From assembly GCF_901709675.1 (NCBI RefSeq), contig NC_051094.1, positions 5,049,001 to 5,113,000 on the forward strand: a DNA stretch of 64,000 bases. Direction: 5' to 3'. The notes under the pieces were generated by a model. That model did not search any database and was not told the origin of the DNA. It saw nothing but the letters and a program-made list of their open reading frames with translations. Made by a program: the position numbers and the translations under genes. Positions within the stretch are counted from its first letter, which is position 1. Every line of letters starts with the position of its first letter. Shown piece by piece: positions 26,701 through 34,714 of the stretch. The stretch is from Syngnathus acus. Its lineage: Eukaryota; Chordata; Actinopteri; Syngnathiformes; Syngnathidae.

Positions 26701-29700
26701 GCAAATGGAGCGAAAGGCTTAAATATTTCTTGGTGCAGTTGGCACAAAAGTAGTAGTAGAGATTGTAAAGAGAAGTGAAAGCAAAACCTCAACTGATTAC
26801 AATGAATAAGAAAAGTGAGTGGTGAAATTGCAAAAAGCGTTTCATCTGGTCAATGACATGAAAATAGCTCAAGTAAATGTGGGGATGGAGGATGTCTGTG
26901 GGGTGAAATTGTGGAATGGTCTGGAAAATGAAAATTGTGCAAACACAAAAGTATTCCAAAAAAGTGTCGAAAAACTGGTTTCTTAACATGTATGAGGGGA
27001 AAAACAGACAAAACTGACTACACACAGGCAAAAAGGAATCTGAAAGTGTATCTACTTGTGTTTTATTGATTTATGTGTTGAATTATTGGTTGAACGGATT
27101 AGGGTGGGAATCTAAACAGCTCTGCTTCCTCCTACTCGAGCATTCTTTGTTGTTGGGGTTTTTGGGTTGTTTGTTTCAGTGACTTAGATATATATGGCAC
27201 TTTAAAGTGGTGTTTTATTTTCCTATTGTCACGTTTTAAATAGGTTCGAAATGAACATACAACAACAACACCACCAATATTTCAATTCATGGCCGCCTAC
27301 CATATACAAAGCGCTGCTCATCATCGTCGGTGATGCTGAGCAGGTTCCCTTGGAGGCGTTGGCAGTCGGCTTGCGCCTCCTGCCAGGTCTTGATGGGCTG
27401 GCGGATCATCAGGTAGCAGAAGTCGTTGGTGGCGTCGTCCAGCCACCAGACGCATTTCTGAGTCCAGGCTGCGAGCCAGACGGCGTAAGACGGCGCAAGA
27501 CAGCGGAAGACGGCGGCAGTGCGGGACACCTACCCGGCTGGCCGACTAATGGTGGCAGCTGTGGAGGCCCTCCGCGCTTGGCTGCAGAAAAAGGGGAGCG
27601 AATATGACCAAATGCTTCACGCATCCAAAAGGGGCGCTCGGGTGGGACGTTTGCACCTGTTTTGCAGACCGGTGGGAATCTGTTGTTGCAGTAAAAGTTT
27701 CTGTTCAGGTATTTGCTGGAACTCAAATAAGAACAGACACCACCGCCTTGGTGGTAAGTTTTGCCGTAGTCCTGCGGATGAGATTTTGGACAGAACTTTA
27801 GCGCGTTGCATTCGATGTGGTCATCTTCCCGCCGCATTTCCTCACTTGCAGCGTTTTCGTACCTTCTCTCATTAAAGTTTCACTTTGGTTGTTGGTTTCA
27901 CTTTGTCAGTCATAGTAGTATGAACATTGCAATAAAACATTGTGCCCGCCCTGGCAACCCAAATAAATGCCTGGGAAAAACATGCACAAAGCAACTAACC
28001 CTGTCAGTCAAAGTAATATGAACATTGCAATAAAACATTGTGCCCGCCCTGGCAACCCAAATAAATGTCTGGGGAAAACGTGCACAAAGCAACTAACCCT
28101 GAAGACCTAAAGACAAACCCGAGGCACCATCCAGGATATATCATCTTAACCGCTTCCTCTCTAAAATCAGAGCGCCAATACTTTGTAAGCGGCTGCCCGA
28201 TGCCTCGAGACAAGACGGATGCCTGCAACATGACTTTTCCAAAGGCCTTCAGCAATCCACTTACAGTAGCTGTTCCGTCAGTCCACCCGTAGTTGTTGCA
28301 CTTCTTCTTTTCTCCCAACCAAACGAACAAGTAACTTGCGTGATCTTGATGAAAGGAAGGAGAACAAGAGCTTCAGGGCAAGAAGAGCTTCAGCCAAATG
28401 ACGACTGTGGCGGTTCTTCTTGGTGCTCACCAACAAGGAATTGGGCCTCTTGCTCAGAGTGTATGCTAGCCAGGTGGCCTCGCCGGGCGACACAAAACTT
28501 CTCGCCATCCTCCCAATTTCTGTGCCTCGCGTCAAAAAGATAGCAATCATCGCCATAAAGGAAGTTGCCATCGCCGCAGTCGGAAGCTGAGGCCACAAAG
28601 AAAAACATTGAGGAGGAAACCATGACGAGATGGTTAAGTGCAAATAAGCGCGCTGCAACTCACTCTTCATTACAGCAGAAACACTATTGGAGGTACACGT
28701 CCGTCCCTCCGGGCAGCCTGCAAAAAAAAAAAAAAGACCGTTTGCGCCTTTCAACGGCAACGTGACCGCAGACGTGCAGGCTTACTCTGCGGCCGTTTGC
28801 ACATGTAGGCCAACGAGGAAGCGCAGGAGCCAGACCTCCACCTCCCAGGCAAAACATAAGCTCCTTGGTTGACGTAGGCGCAGGACGCGACGTCGGCGCT
28901 GTCGGTAGATTATAAAAAGGAACATTTTCCTATTTTTCCTTGAGTGCTCGTTCTCAAAATTGGTTCCAGAACCTTTACGCGTGTCCGCCTGACAACAGCA
29001 TGCGAAGATGTGACTTCTTACCTTTTAAATCGGTCTAAGGCCCAGTTGGTGTGTGTCGTTGTCTCGCCATCAGACCAGATCAGCTCCTGGCTTCCGGCTA
29101 CAAAGCGACACCAGACGTCGTCGCATTTCTGGGGGGAAAAAAGAAAACAGTTCCAGTTGTTCCTGCAGAGTCCACTGCCGCTTCCGTCTCACCTGGTTGG
29201 AGAGTCCCAGCCAGAAGCGGGTGTCCTCGCCCATGGTGCGCTTCACAAAGTCCTCCTCGGCCGAGGAGGTGATGGAGAGCAGGTCGCCGCCCTGCCAGAC
29301 GCAGTGGTGCCGGGCCCCCAGCCAACCGTTGGGCTTCTCCACCTTCTTGTAGCAGTTGGTACCATACTCGAGCCACCCGGTAAGACACTTGTTGGCTGAA
29401 GGCACAATTTGGGGATCAGGCGGACAGATCAGAGCACACTGATGGAACACTTGCATGTTTTTACTCTGTGCTCTTCATTGGGGGCATCTCAACCAAATGC
29501 ATGAGGATTCTGTCAGGGGTGGGGTGGGGGATGGAGGGGCCAACGGCCATTGTCGCTTTGGCCCCTTCCAAAAACTTGCCTGTCCTTCATTTTTGGGTGC
29601 AGCCAGCATCATGCAGCAAAGTGGAGCTGCTGATTGTTCGCATAAAAGCATCACTTACGCCTGCCAAGGATTGCACACAATTGCTCCAAAGTGATGATAC

Positions 29701-31524
29701 TAAGCTTCAGATGTACAGTGGGGCAAAAAGTAGGTAGTCAGCCCACCAATGGTGCAAGTTGTTCCACTTAAAAGATGCCATCATCATCTTCACCCTCAGC
29801 AATTACCCCACCCAGCAGTTACGCACGTGTGGCATATCGATGACCAATGACCTAAGCTCAATCAGGTCAGCACACATTTCACCACTGGAGGGTGCTAAAG
29901 CACAACGCAACTCAATCGAATGGGACACGTTGCAACAGTTGGACCGCTCCCCCCCTTCTTAGCTCAAGAAGAGCCCGTCCTTCCTTATATCAAAGTACAA
30001 AGCCGAGCAAGACTGTGTTTCATGGAGAAAAAGGGCTTTTAAACTGCGGGCTCACTCACTCACTCACTCAATCAAACCTAATAAGCATGGACTCTGAGGG
30101 GCAAATGCAATTATTCAGATGCGCCCTGCGATTCACTAGGTGAAATGAACACGCACTGAAATCAGAGTCTCATAAAAGTCCTACTCAGTTTTGCAATCTT
30201 TGAAAACATTATGCCGACACATTTTGATGATGCGCAGCGATATTATGAACTGCACAACTGTGTTGCAACTTTTTTGTGTGATGATAACAGACCAAACACG
30301 AAGGTGTATTATTAATAATATAATTACTACAGTATATTATTAATATAACAATGATTATGATCTCGATTTAGATCATAATAACCATGATTTTTTATAACGG
30401 AGGTGCTAAGAAATATCTATTGTATAAAGGGGCTGTAAGAATTATTGCTCATACTGTATCAAGGACTGTAAGAAACTATTAATAATAATGACTAATAATG
30501 ATTGATTATTATTCATTATAATTAGCTCATATAAATCATGAAAATATTCTTATAATAGGGGCGCCAAGAAATATCTTGTCTTATACACATGTGCATAATA
30601 TATTGTATAAGAAATGATATTCTTATTATTATTGTTATCATTATTATTCATAATAAATGTATTACTTTTATTATTATTAAACTAGTATTATCACTATTAT
30701 CATTCTTATTATTATATATATTTATTATTCTCGTGTCTTGTTGACATTCTCTGTCTTAAACCCGAACGGTGCAACTCATCTAAGTGTCACAAAGTCCAAT
30801 CAGCCGCCTCCTGAATTCCAAGTGCGCCCATGTTTTAGGGGGGAAAAAAAAAAAACAGAGCGACAGAAAATCAAAAGCAAACGCAGAAAAGAGAGATGGA
30901 AGGAAAAGCCCAGTAACGCGACAGCACATATAAACACATTCGGTTTTCAAACTAAAAGAGCAATTTTAGATTGAATATTTTGAAGTTATATGCTCAACTT
31001 CAATAATCATACCGACAGCCATTGCGCACTTAAAATTCACAAGCGCTCGTCTGCCGCCGTGAAAAAAAAAAAAGCCAAGACACTTGACTCAACGGCTTTA
31101 GCTCGTCATTTCAAAGTCAAGTTGCTCGTATGTTCGGACATTACAGCAGCCCGCATGAATGATGACAATGATGATAAAGGCAAGCCTCGATAACAAGAAA
31201 GGTCCGGATTGGGCTCCTCTCAAACCAAGTTGGACACAGCAACTACATCAAAGTGTCCGAATAATGTGGATTCTTCTAAATTCATCAAAGTTGTTGTCGT
31301 CCAAATTTGTGACATTGCAATGATTTATTTTTTATCTCAGGCACCGTAATGTGAGAATATAAGCAGATGCAGTCATGCTAACTCACAGTACAGTACAGTA
31401 CATTCCATCGTTTCTCCAGCTCTTTACTGTTGTTTTAATGGACTAAAGTTACAATTTGCTTACCTGAAGCACATGTCCAATATATGCCAATCAGGAGAAG
31501 TACATTCTTTAATTCTATCCACAC
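14032..31524 (-). CDS. Giant secreted multi-CTLD / SUEL / discoidin / LCCL lectin, copy 1 (start codon lost, one frameshift)
   Basis: I do not recognise a named gene. The exon model (57 exons, nearly all phase 1, GT/AG borders) reads: signal-peptide exon 31464-31524; block I 25485-29395; block II 22377-25088; block III 19603-22022; block IV 16691-19256; C-terminal exons 14032-16626, stop at 14032. Without the one-base insertion at 25016-25018 the exons total 6501 nt, a multiple of 3 (2166 residues). Order: signal peptide, 12 CTLDs, SUEL-type domain, F5/8 type C domain, LCCL, last CTLD. There is no transmembrane helix and the protein ends in ...ESANASC, so secretion is inferred. A carbohydrate or other ligand-binding, perhaps immune, role is inferred from the domains only. 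Copy 1 has GTG where copy 2 has the initiating ATG, plus the insertion in block II, so it may be a pseudogene; an in-frame upstream ATG near 31670 could give an extended start. Confidence 0.82.
14815..15198 (-). CDS. Lectin copy 1: LCCL domain exons
   Basis: Exons 15147-15198, 15012-15078 and 14815-14942. The core motifs are VRCPLGC, YAVYGTRIYEQ, SNICAAAIHSGII, GGDVTLLKSLPQKAYKGS and NGIISK, matching the LCCL fold (about 80-90 residues; first seen in Limulus factor C, cochlin and Lgl1). The donor of the last exon is taken as AAAGT|gtgcgt because only that keeps the frame with the next exon. Confidence 0.85.
15271..15830 (-). CDS. Lectin copy 1: F5/8 type C (discoidin) domain exons
   Basis: Exons 15696-15830, 15465-15637 and 15271-15391. 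Motifs: SLGIADGRIPDSSFSASSS, ARLGGSGCW, then SVGSWIQVNLGQNFKVTGVE, STDGVTWHRHP, and FAQYVRLLPMFLGLRFDVLG with C at the end. This is the usual beginning and end of a discoidin domain of about 145 residues with its two end cysteines. Such domains bind glycans, phospholipids or collagen. Confidence 0.88.
15987..16626 (-). CDS. Lectin copy 1: SUEL/rhamnose-binding-type lectin domain exons
   Basis: Exons 16492-16626 and 15987-16139. The residues start GYKEKLLCQDDWKSLECPDE and end DSCPGVSKYLHVVYSCEKK. The cysteine spacing, the VIRIRWAFHGR segment and the closing DxC..KYL..Y.C motif fit the galactose/rhamnose-binding lectin domain of sea-urchin egg lectin, fish egg lectins and latrophilins (about 85-95 residues). 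The match is from motifs only. Confidence 0.75.
16691..19256 (-). CDS. Lectin copy 1: CTLD block IV (three CTLDs)
   Basis: Exons: CTLD-a 19054-19256, 18876-18982, 18634-18746; linker 18507-18560; CTLD-b 18285-18440, 18096-18178, 17847-17958; CTLD-c 17491-17658, 16970-17095, 16794-16895; linker 16691-16720. CTLD-a has WLEHNSSCYKKEMEPNGWL and FWLGLSNQ; CTLD-b has LLYGDHCYFYSKLYKDWEDA and GHLASVHS; CTLD-c has FCYLMIPQPTKTWQEAQADC and SLWLGADAS. All phases join. The block is nearly identical to block III (19603-22022), introns included, pointing to recent internal duplication or gene conversion. Confidence 0.85.
19603..22022 (-). CDS. Lectin copy 1: CTLD block III (three CTLDs)
   Basis: Exons: CTLD-a 21820-22022, 21637-21743, 21396-21508; linker 21275-21328; CTLD-b 21053-21208, 20864-20946, 20615-20726; CTLD-c 20258-20425, 19949-20059, 19757-19864; linker 19603-19632. 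Exon sizes repeat those of blocks II and IV (203, 107, 113, 54, 156, 83, 112, 168, 111, 108, 30). CTLD-c reads NDFCYLMIRQPTKTWQDAQ, LWLGANVSTTEDDAQWTDGS and GDWKHDTC. No EPN/QPD or WND motif is seen in any of the three. Confidence 0.85.
19647..19722. repeat. 18-bp VNTR in the c3-linker intron, block III of copy 1
   Basis: About four units of 18 bp (aaagacggacgtcagggc) fill a short intron. The same intron has about 3 units in block II copy 1 (22420-22476), about 5 in block III copy 2 (41468-41560) and about 7 in block II copy 2 (44246-44372). Confidence 0.85.
20150..20232. repeat. CATT/ATTC-rich tetranucleotide repeat in the c1-c2 intron
   Basis: Degenerate attc/cattc repeats occupy the intron between CTLD-c exons 1 and 2. 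Equivalent tracts lie at 23132-23206 (block II), 41990-42058 and 45018-45092 (copy 2), with different lengths. Confidence 0.85.
22377..25088 (-). CDS. Lectin copy 1: CTLD block II (frameshifted CTLD-a)
   Basis: Exons: CTLD-a 24885-25088, 24714-24820, 24468-24580; linker 24343-24396; CTLD-b 24103-24258, 23934-24016, 23596-23707; CTLD-c 23229-23396, 22705-22815, 22513-22620; linker 22377-22406. The first exon is 204 nt; the same exon is 203 nt in every other block and in copy 2, because of an extra A in AAA at 25016-25018. The frame shifts after PNG and loses the WLGAWHHC segment. The c1-c2 intron holds an interspersed repeat at 22845-23065. Confidence 0.85.
22420..22476. repeat. 18-bp VNTR, block II of copy 1 (about 3 units)
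   Basis: Same unit and intron position as 19647-19722. This is the shortest of the four arrays. Confidence 0.8.
22845..23065. mobile_element. Short teleost interspersed repeat in block II, copy 1
   Basis: It begins with TAA repeats and contains ggaatctcaaagtgctaca and gtgagttttaagtccggtt, motifs of a short interspersed element seen often in fish genomes. It has no ORF. It is present at the same place in copy 2 (44737-44950), so it predates the 21-kb duplication. The class is not assigned. Confidence 0.6.
25485..29395 (-). CDS. Lectin copy 1: CTLD block I (hypervariable, N-terminal)
   Basis: Exons: CTLD-a 29193-29395, 29022-29128, 28786-28898; linker 28664-28717; CTLD-b 28431-28586, 28265-28344, 27657-27771; CTLD-c 27301-27468, 25777-25896, 25598-25702; linker 25485-25511. 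This is the most divergent block. CTLD-b ends GKTYHQGGGVCSYLSSSKYL and RNFYCNNRFPPVCKTG, against HRSCGVC and RNYNCHWTLPSVCKTG in copy 2. The c1-c2 intron is long because it contains a LINE remnant (25950-27250). Frames are all open. Confidence 0.85.
25950..27250 (+). mobile_element. Degenerate LINE (endonuclease-RT linker region), copy 1
   Basis: Plus-strand frames contain SPWVTKGLKKACKEKNTLC and KQFIKYKNKLTSIMRTRKKE, then a VVNGFNLFF-like motif. This is the linker between endonuclease and reverse transcriptase in fish Jockey-type LINEs. Stops and frameshifts are frequent. It lies in the CTLD-c intron of block I. The same remnant is at 47840-49137, so it predates the duplication. Confidence 0.7.
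29396..31463 (-). other. First intron of lectin copy 1, including AT-rich repeat tract
   Basis: About 2 kb separates the signal-peptide exon from the first CTLD exon. It is non-coding by sequence. From 30290 to 30735 it is made of TTA/ATT-rich low-complexity DNA. The same intron in copy 2 (51205-53275) is almost identical, with small indels. Confidence 0.7.
30290..30735. repeat. AT-rich low-complexity tract (TTATTA-type), copy 1
   Basis: Interrupted ATT/TTA/AATA repeats, with two copies of a short motif ending in aagaaatatct. The matching tract in copy 2 is 52110-52555. Confidence 0.8.
31464..31524 (-). CDS. Lectin copy 1: signal-peptide exon, initiator ATG lost
   Basis: The minus-strand exon encodes WIELKNVLLLIGIYWTCAS, a hydrophobic signal peptide, with donor gtaagc at 31463. 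Copy 2 has ACATGTGG at the start site; copy 1 has ACAGTGTGG, one extra G, so the ATG becomes GTG (31522-31524). An in-frame ATG lies about 150 nt further upstream (near 31670) and would add about 50 residues before the signal sequence. Confidence 0.7.
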
Positions 31525-32289
31525 TGTTGGAGGAAAATCAATCCCCCCTCTCACTGGGGGTCGCAACGAATTCAGAAAACAAATGATAAGTCGCCTCACT
31601 GAAAATAGCCAGTGGATTGTAGTCCAGAGGAAAATGGAAGTTTGATCCACTCTGCTCCGAGCCCGAAGCATGCCGCGCCCACACAACGCCTACGTCAAAC
31701 ACGTCACATTCAAAGGCTCAAAGCACTCTCAAGCTACGTGGGGGGCGGCGGCGCGCGTGTGCGTATGACCAAAAGTAAAAAAAAAAAGGGGAAACAGCAC
31801 TGCCCCTTTGAGTCCTTTCATTTTTGTAACTTTGTAAATGTTCTAGGACGTGGAACAACAGCGAAAAGCAGTCAACTCGTTTAACTGTAAATATAAATAA
31901 TTAAATCCAAGTGCGAAAGTTGGAATTCAATGAGGTGTCACTCAATTTATGTTCAAGGATATAGACAAGACTACAGAAGCTTTTCCATTCACGCCTCTCA
32001 GAATTCCTGTTGATTTTCAGAGAACGTGAGAAAATACATTTAGCCGACGTGCTTTTGAATGAAAATGAACGATGAGCAAATGAATCTGAGAGAAATGAAA
32101 GGGGAAAGCGTCTCCAATTCAGCCTCGCAAGCCTCGAGTGCAAAAGCACAAACCATATGTACAATACTTTTTATTCATGATATCTATCATATAAATATGA
32201 TCATAAAAAGTATCATCTTTTTATTGAATCTTTGTTTCTCTGTGAACGTGCATTTTCCTTTGGGCGTTGCTTGTAAAGGGGAAGCAATT
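31525..32289. other. Upstream flank of lectin copy 1
   Basis: This is the region 5' of the signal exon (minus-strand gene), where promoter and 5' UTR should lie. I see no clear TATA or initiator. It is nearly identical to 53337-54080 in copy 2. No coding gene is supported. Confidence 0.4.
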
Positions 32290-33010
32290 GATCAGGATTA
32301 AGCAACAAAAGGAGAAATCAAAAATCCACTGATCGACCAGTTAGCCTGACTATTTTCATTAAGATCTTGAGGTCGACTAAACCGGTCTAGAAAGGGGGCT
32401 CGGTTTTCGACAAGAGGGAGCAGACACACAAACGGCAACACTGCTCGTTACTTATGTTACGAGTCCAAGATTGCCTGAAACCAGAGGGCGGGGCCGAGTT
32501 GTTCCTTCCGACCGGCAGACACGTGACAGCACCACGCAGCAATGGCGAACAAATTGAAAAATGACTTTTTACTCATCACACTCCTTTGGCTTTGCTGCGG
32601 GGGAGTCGTCAGAACGTTCAAGGCTTCTTCCACAACGATACGTTTGTTTAACAAGAGCACAAAGACACATAGTTGTTCACGGGCCAAATTGATAATAACA
32701 ACTAAAAGGTATCCACTTAGGGACAAAATTCCCCACATGAGATGTCTTGGAATGTCTCGAGTGGCATGGCTGTGCGCGAAATAAATGTCCATAAAAAAAG
32801 AAATAACAGTTGAATAAAGAATGCAAATTTTGAAAACAAACGTGAACTTTTCTTTCATTTTCACTGCAGGTCACAATGGGGACCCAGTGTTGGTTTTGTG
32901 GACAATCAATATTCAGCAACAAAAGCAGAAAACAAAAATCCACGGATGGACCGATAAGCCTTTCAACAAGAGGGCGCAGACACACAAACGGCCACGGCGC
33001 TTGTTACCTA
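32290..33010. repeat. Tandem repeat of about 0.6 kb, upstream of lectin copy 1
   Basis: The segment starting agcaacaaaaggagaaa at 32301 recurs at 32915 (period about 614), each followed by gggagcagacacacaaacgg-type sequence. In copy 2 the same unit appears at 54995 and 55584 (period about 589), with a further partial unit at 54690-54960. No protein domain is visible. Confidence 0.75.
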
Positions 33011-33059
33011 TGTTACACCTGCGTTGAAGCTGGCCCCCTAACCCCAGGCAACGTTGAAG

Positions 33060-33400
33060 GAAAACAGTTTTATTTCGTTTGTGCCGTAAATAAAATTCGT
33101 TTGTGCTGCAACGGAATTTTCAAGTTATGAGACTTTATTTTATAGGTCATCCAGAGTCCACCCAGCGCCCCATCTGCTCCAAATGAACCCAAAATGGCTA
33201 CCGCTCGTTGGTGCTCCAAAAACCTTCGTACGTTTTCGAAGCTATTACACATTTCATTTTGATCGTGACGTCGACCCTCCCCCCATTTACTGCCAAACGG
33301 ACCCAAAATGGTACCGTTCGTTTGTGCCGTAAAAACGTTCGTTTGAGCTGCTACGGTTTTGTAGATATTACACATTTAATTTCTAGCGATGACGTCACCG
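33060..33400. repeat. Three degenerate repeats of about 120 bp in the inter-copy spacer
   Basis: Three related units carry gtttgtgccgtaaa, gtgctgcaacgg/gagctgctacgg and agctattacacattt/agatattacacattt motifs and wander between 33060 and 33400. They are not found beyond copy 2, so they belong to the spacer only. Function unknown. Confidence 0.6.
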
Positions 33401-34404
33401 CGTCGCGTATTTCAAGCTCCTGCAATGCCACTGACGCAGGACGAACTTTAGCTAAATATGTTGCTTGAAATCTTCTACCTTGAAACTAGATCAAGCCCAA
33501 AATAAGCACCAAGAAGGGCATTGATCGATGTGCTCTTTGTATTTCTTAGAAGTGTTCCCGTTTTGTTGCAAGTTAAAATGTCGAGAGCAGGTGAGCATCC
33601 AAAACTTGTATGTTTAAAGAAGCAAAATGTCGCCATCTGTCAGTGGCTCAAGTCCACTGCATTAAGGATCCGTCGTCATTTGACACTCACTGTTTATTGG
33701 CAACCGCAGAGGCTGTAAAAAAGAACGTTCTTTTATACTATATTGTGTGCGCTTAATATTTATAGTATTGTTTGCCTGCAATTAAATCTTTATGATGTGA
33801 CCATCTGTTATTTCTGCTTGCGTATGCTAAATGGATGTTTTGAGTTAGTTTGCTTCCCTTGTATATGACCGTGTGAAGGTTGTCCATTCCTAGGATACAC
33901 TAGTTGTCTGTACAATCAAAAGCTTTCCAGAGCAAAAAAAAAAAAAAAAAAAAAGAGGTACCACAGTGAGCATGAAAAAAAACCCAGATGTATTTTATGT
34001 AGCCTATTTGCAATTGGGTCAGTTCGGTTCAGTGCTTAAAATAGTGCAGTGCCATCTTTGCATGAAACAGTCAGGGGTTCATGATGCCATCAATTTGTTT
34101 CCATGTTTGTCATGCTTGCTGACTTTTTTGTTTTTTACATGACACTAGTGTGGTGGAATTTTGATGTCTAATGCTTGATTTGTTGCAGTAGTTAGGCGCA
34201 GGCTTTAGTGCCATCTCCGGCCATCTTGTGTGGGGTTTGCATGTTTGCATGCGTAGATTTCCTCCCACGTTTCAAAATCATAGGCCGATTGACCGCTCCT
34301 ACTTGTTTTGTTTTGTTTTTTTTGGAAGGGGGGGGGGGGATGGGAATTATGTGGTCCTGCCACTGCCTGGCACCCAGTTCAGGATGTGCCCCCAGCTGGA
34401 ATAA
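33401..34404. other. Spacer between the two duplicated segments
   Basis: About 1 kb with no exon or gene that I can support. It contains a poly(A) run near 33935, a G run near 34327-34338 and, at 34360-34445, a fragment in reverse orientation of a common teleost repeat (cgaccctcgtgaggataagc). That fragment marks the left edge of copy 2 and also occurs at the left edge of copy 1 (about 11988). Confidence 0.5.
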
Positions 34405-34714
34405 GCTAGCCGCGACCCTCGTGAGGATAAGCACTTCAGGACAATGGATTGATTTCATGACGTGGATAGCAATAGAGTACATCTTTTTTTCCAAATTGTT
34501 ACAAAGAGCAATGCAAAAATGCACCAAAATGGCGTCATGAGGAAGTCTGACTAATACTCGTACCTCGGGACTAATAAATTATGATCAAATTGACCAGATA
34601 TTCAAATGCCCTGTCCAAATCAGTAAACTATTAAATGGAGTTAACAGGGTGACACCAATTGTTTTTATTTTTTTTATTGTTTTTTTGGGGGTCAAATAAA
34701 CCTGGTAAAATCAA

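Larger units (their letters stand above)
11988..33010. repeat. Tandem segmental duplication, copy 1
   Basis: The sequence from about 11988 (cgaccctcgtgaggataagc) to about 33010 matches 34405 to about 55745 in the same orientation and order. It includes the ATGCATGGTAA array, the whole lectin gene, its upstream intron and the repeats beyond the signal exon. Differences include a LINE fragment only in copy 1 (about 12066-12990), a SINE only in copy 2 (38802-39145) and an insertion only in copy 2 near 54090-54960. Copy 1 spans about 21.0 kb including the LINE. Confidence 0.9.

Noticed and set aside
26283-26753. 156-codon plus-strand frame as a host gene
   Set aside because: The sequence is a LINE linker region (KKACKEKNTLCKQFIKYKNK), broken in copy 2, so it is a transposon remnant.
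27657-27867. Longer version of the CTLD-b last exon (upstream frame to 27867)
   Set aside because: An internal acceptor (ccgcag|GAC) at 27771 gives phase 0, the same exon structure in all blocks, and a normal CTLD sequence; block II has a stop in the longer version.
14032-31524. Mannose receptor (MRC1) or PLA2R orthologue
   Set aside because: There is no ricin-type domain, no fibronectin type II domain and no transmembrane segment, and SUEL, F5/8C and LCCL domains are present instead.
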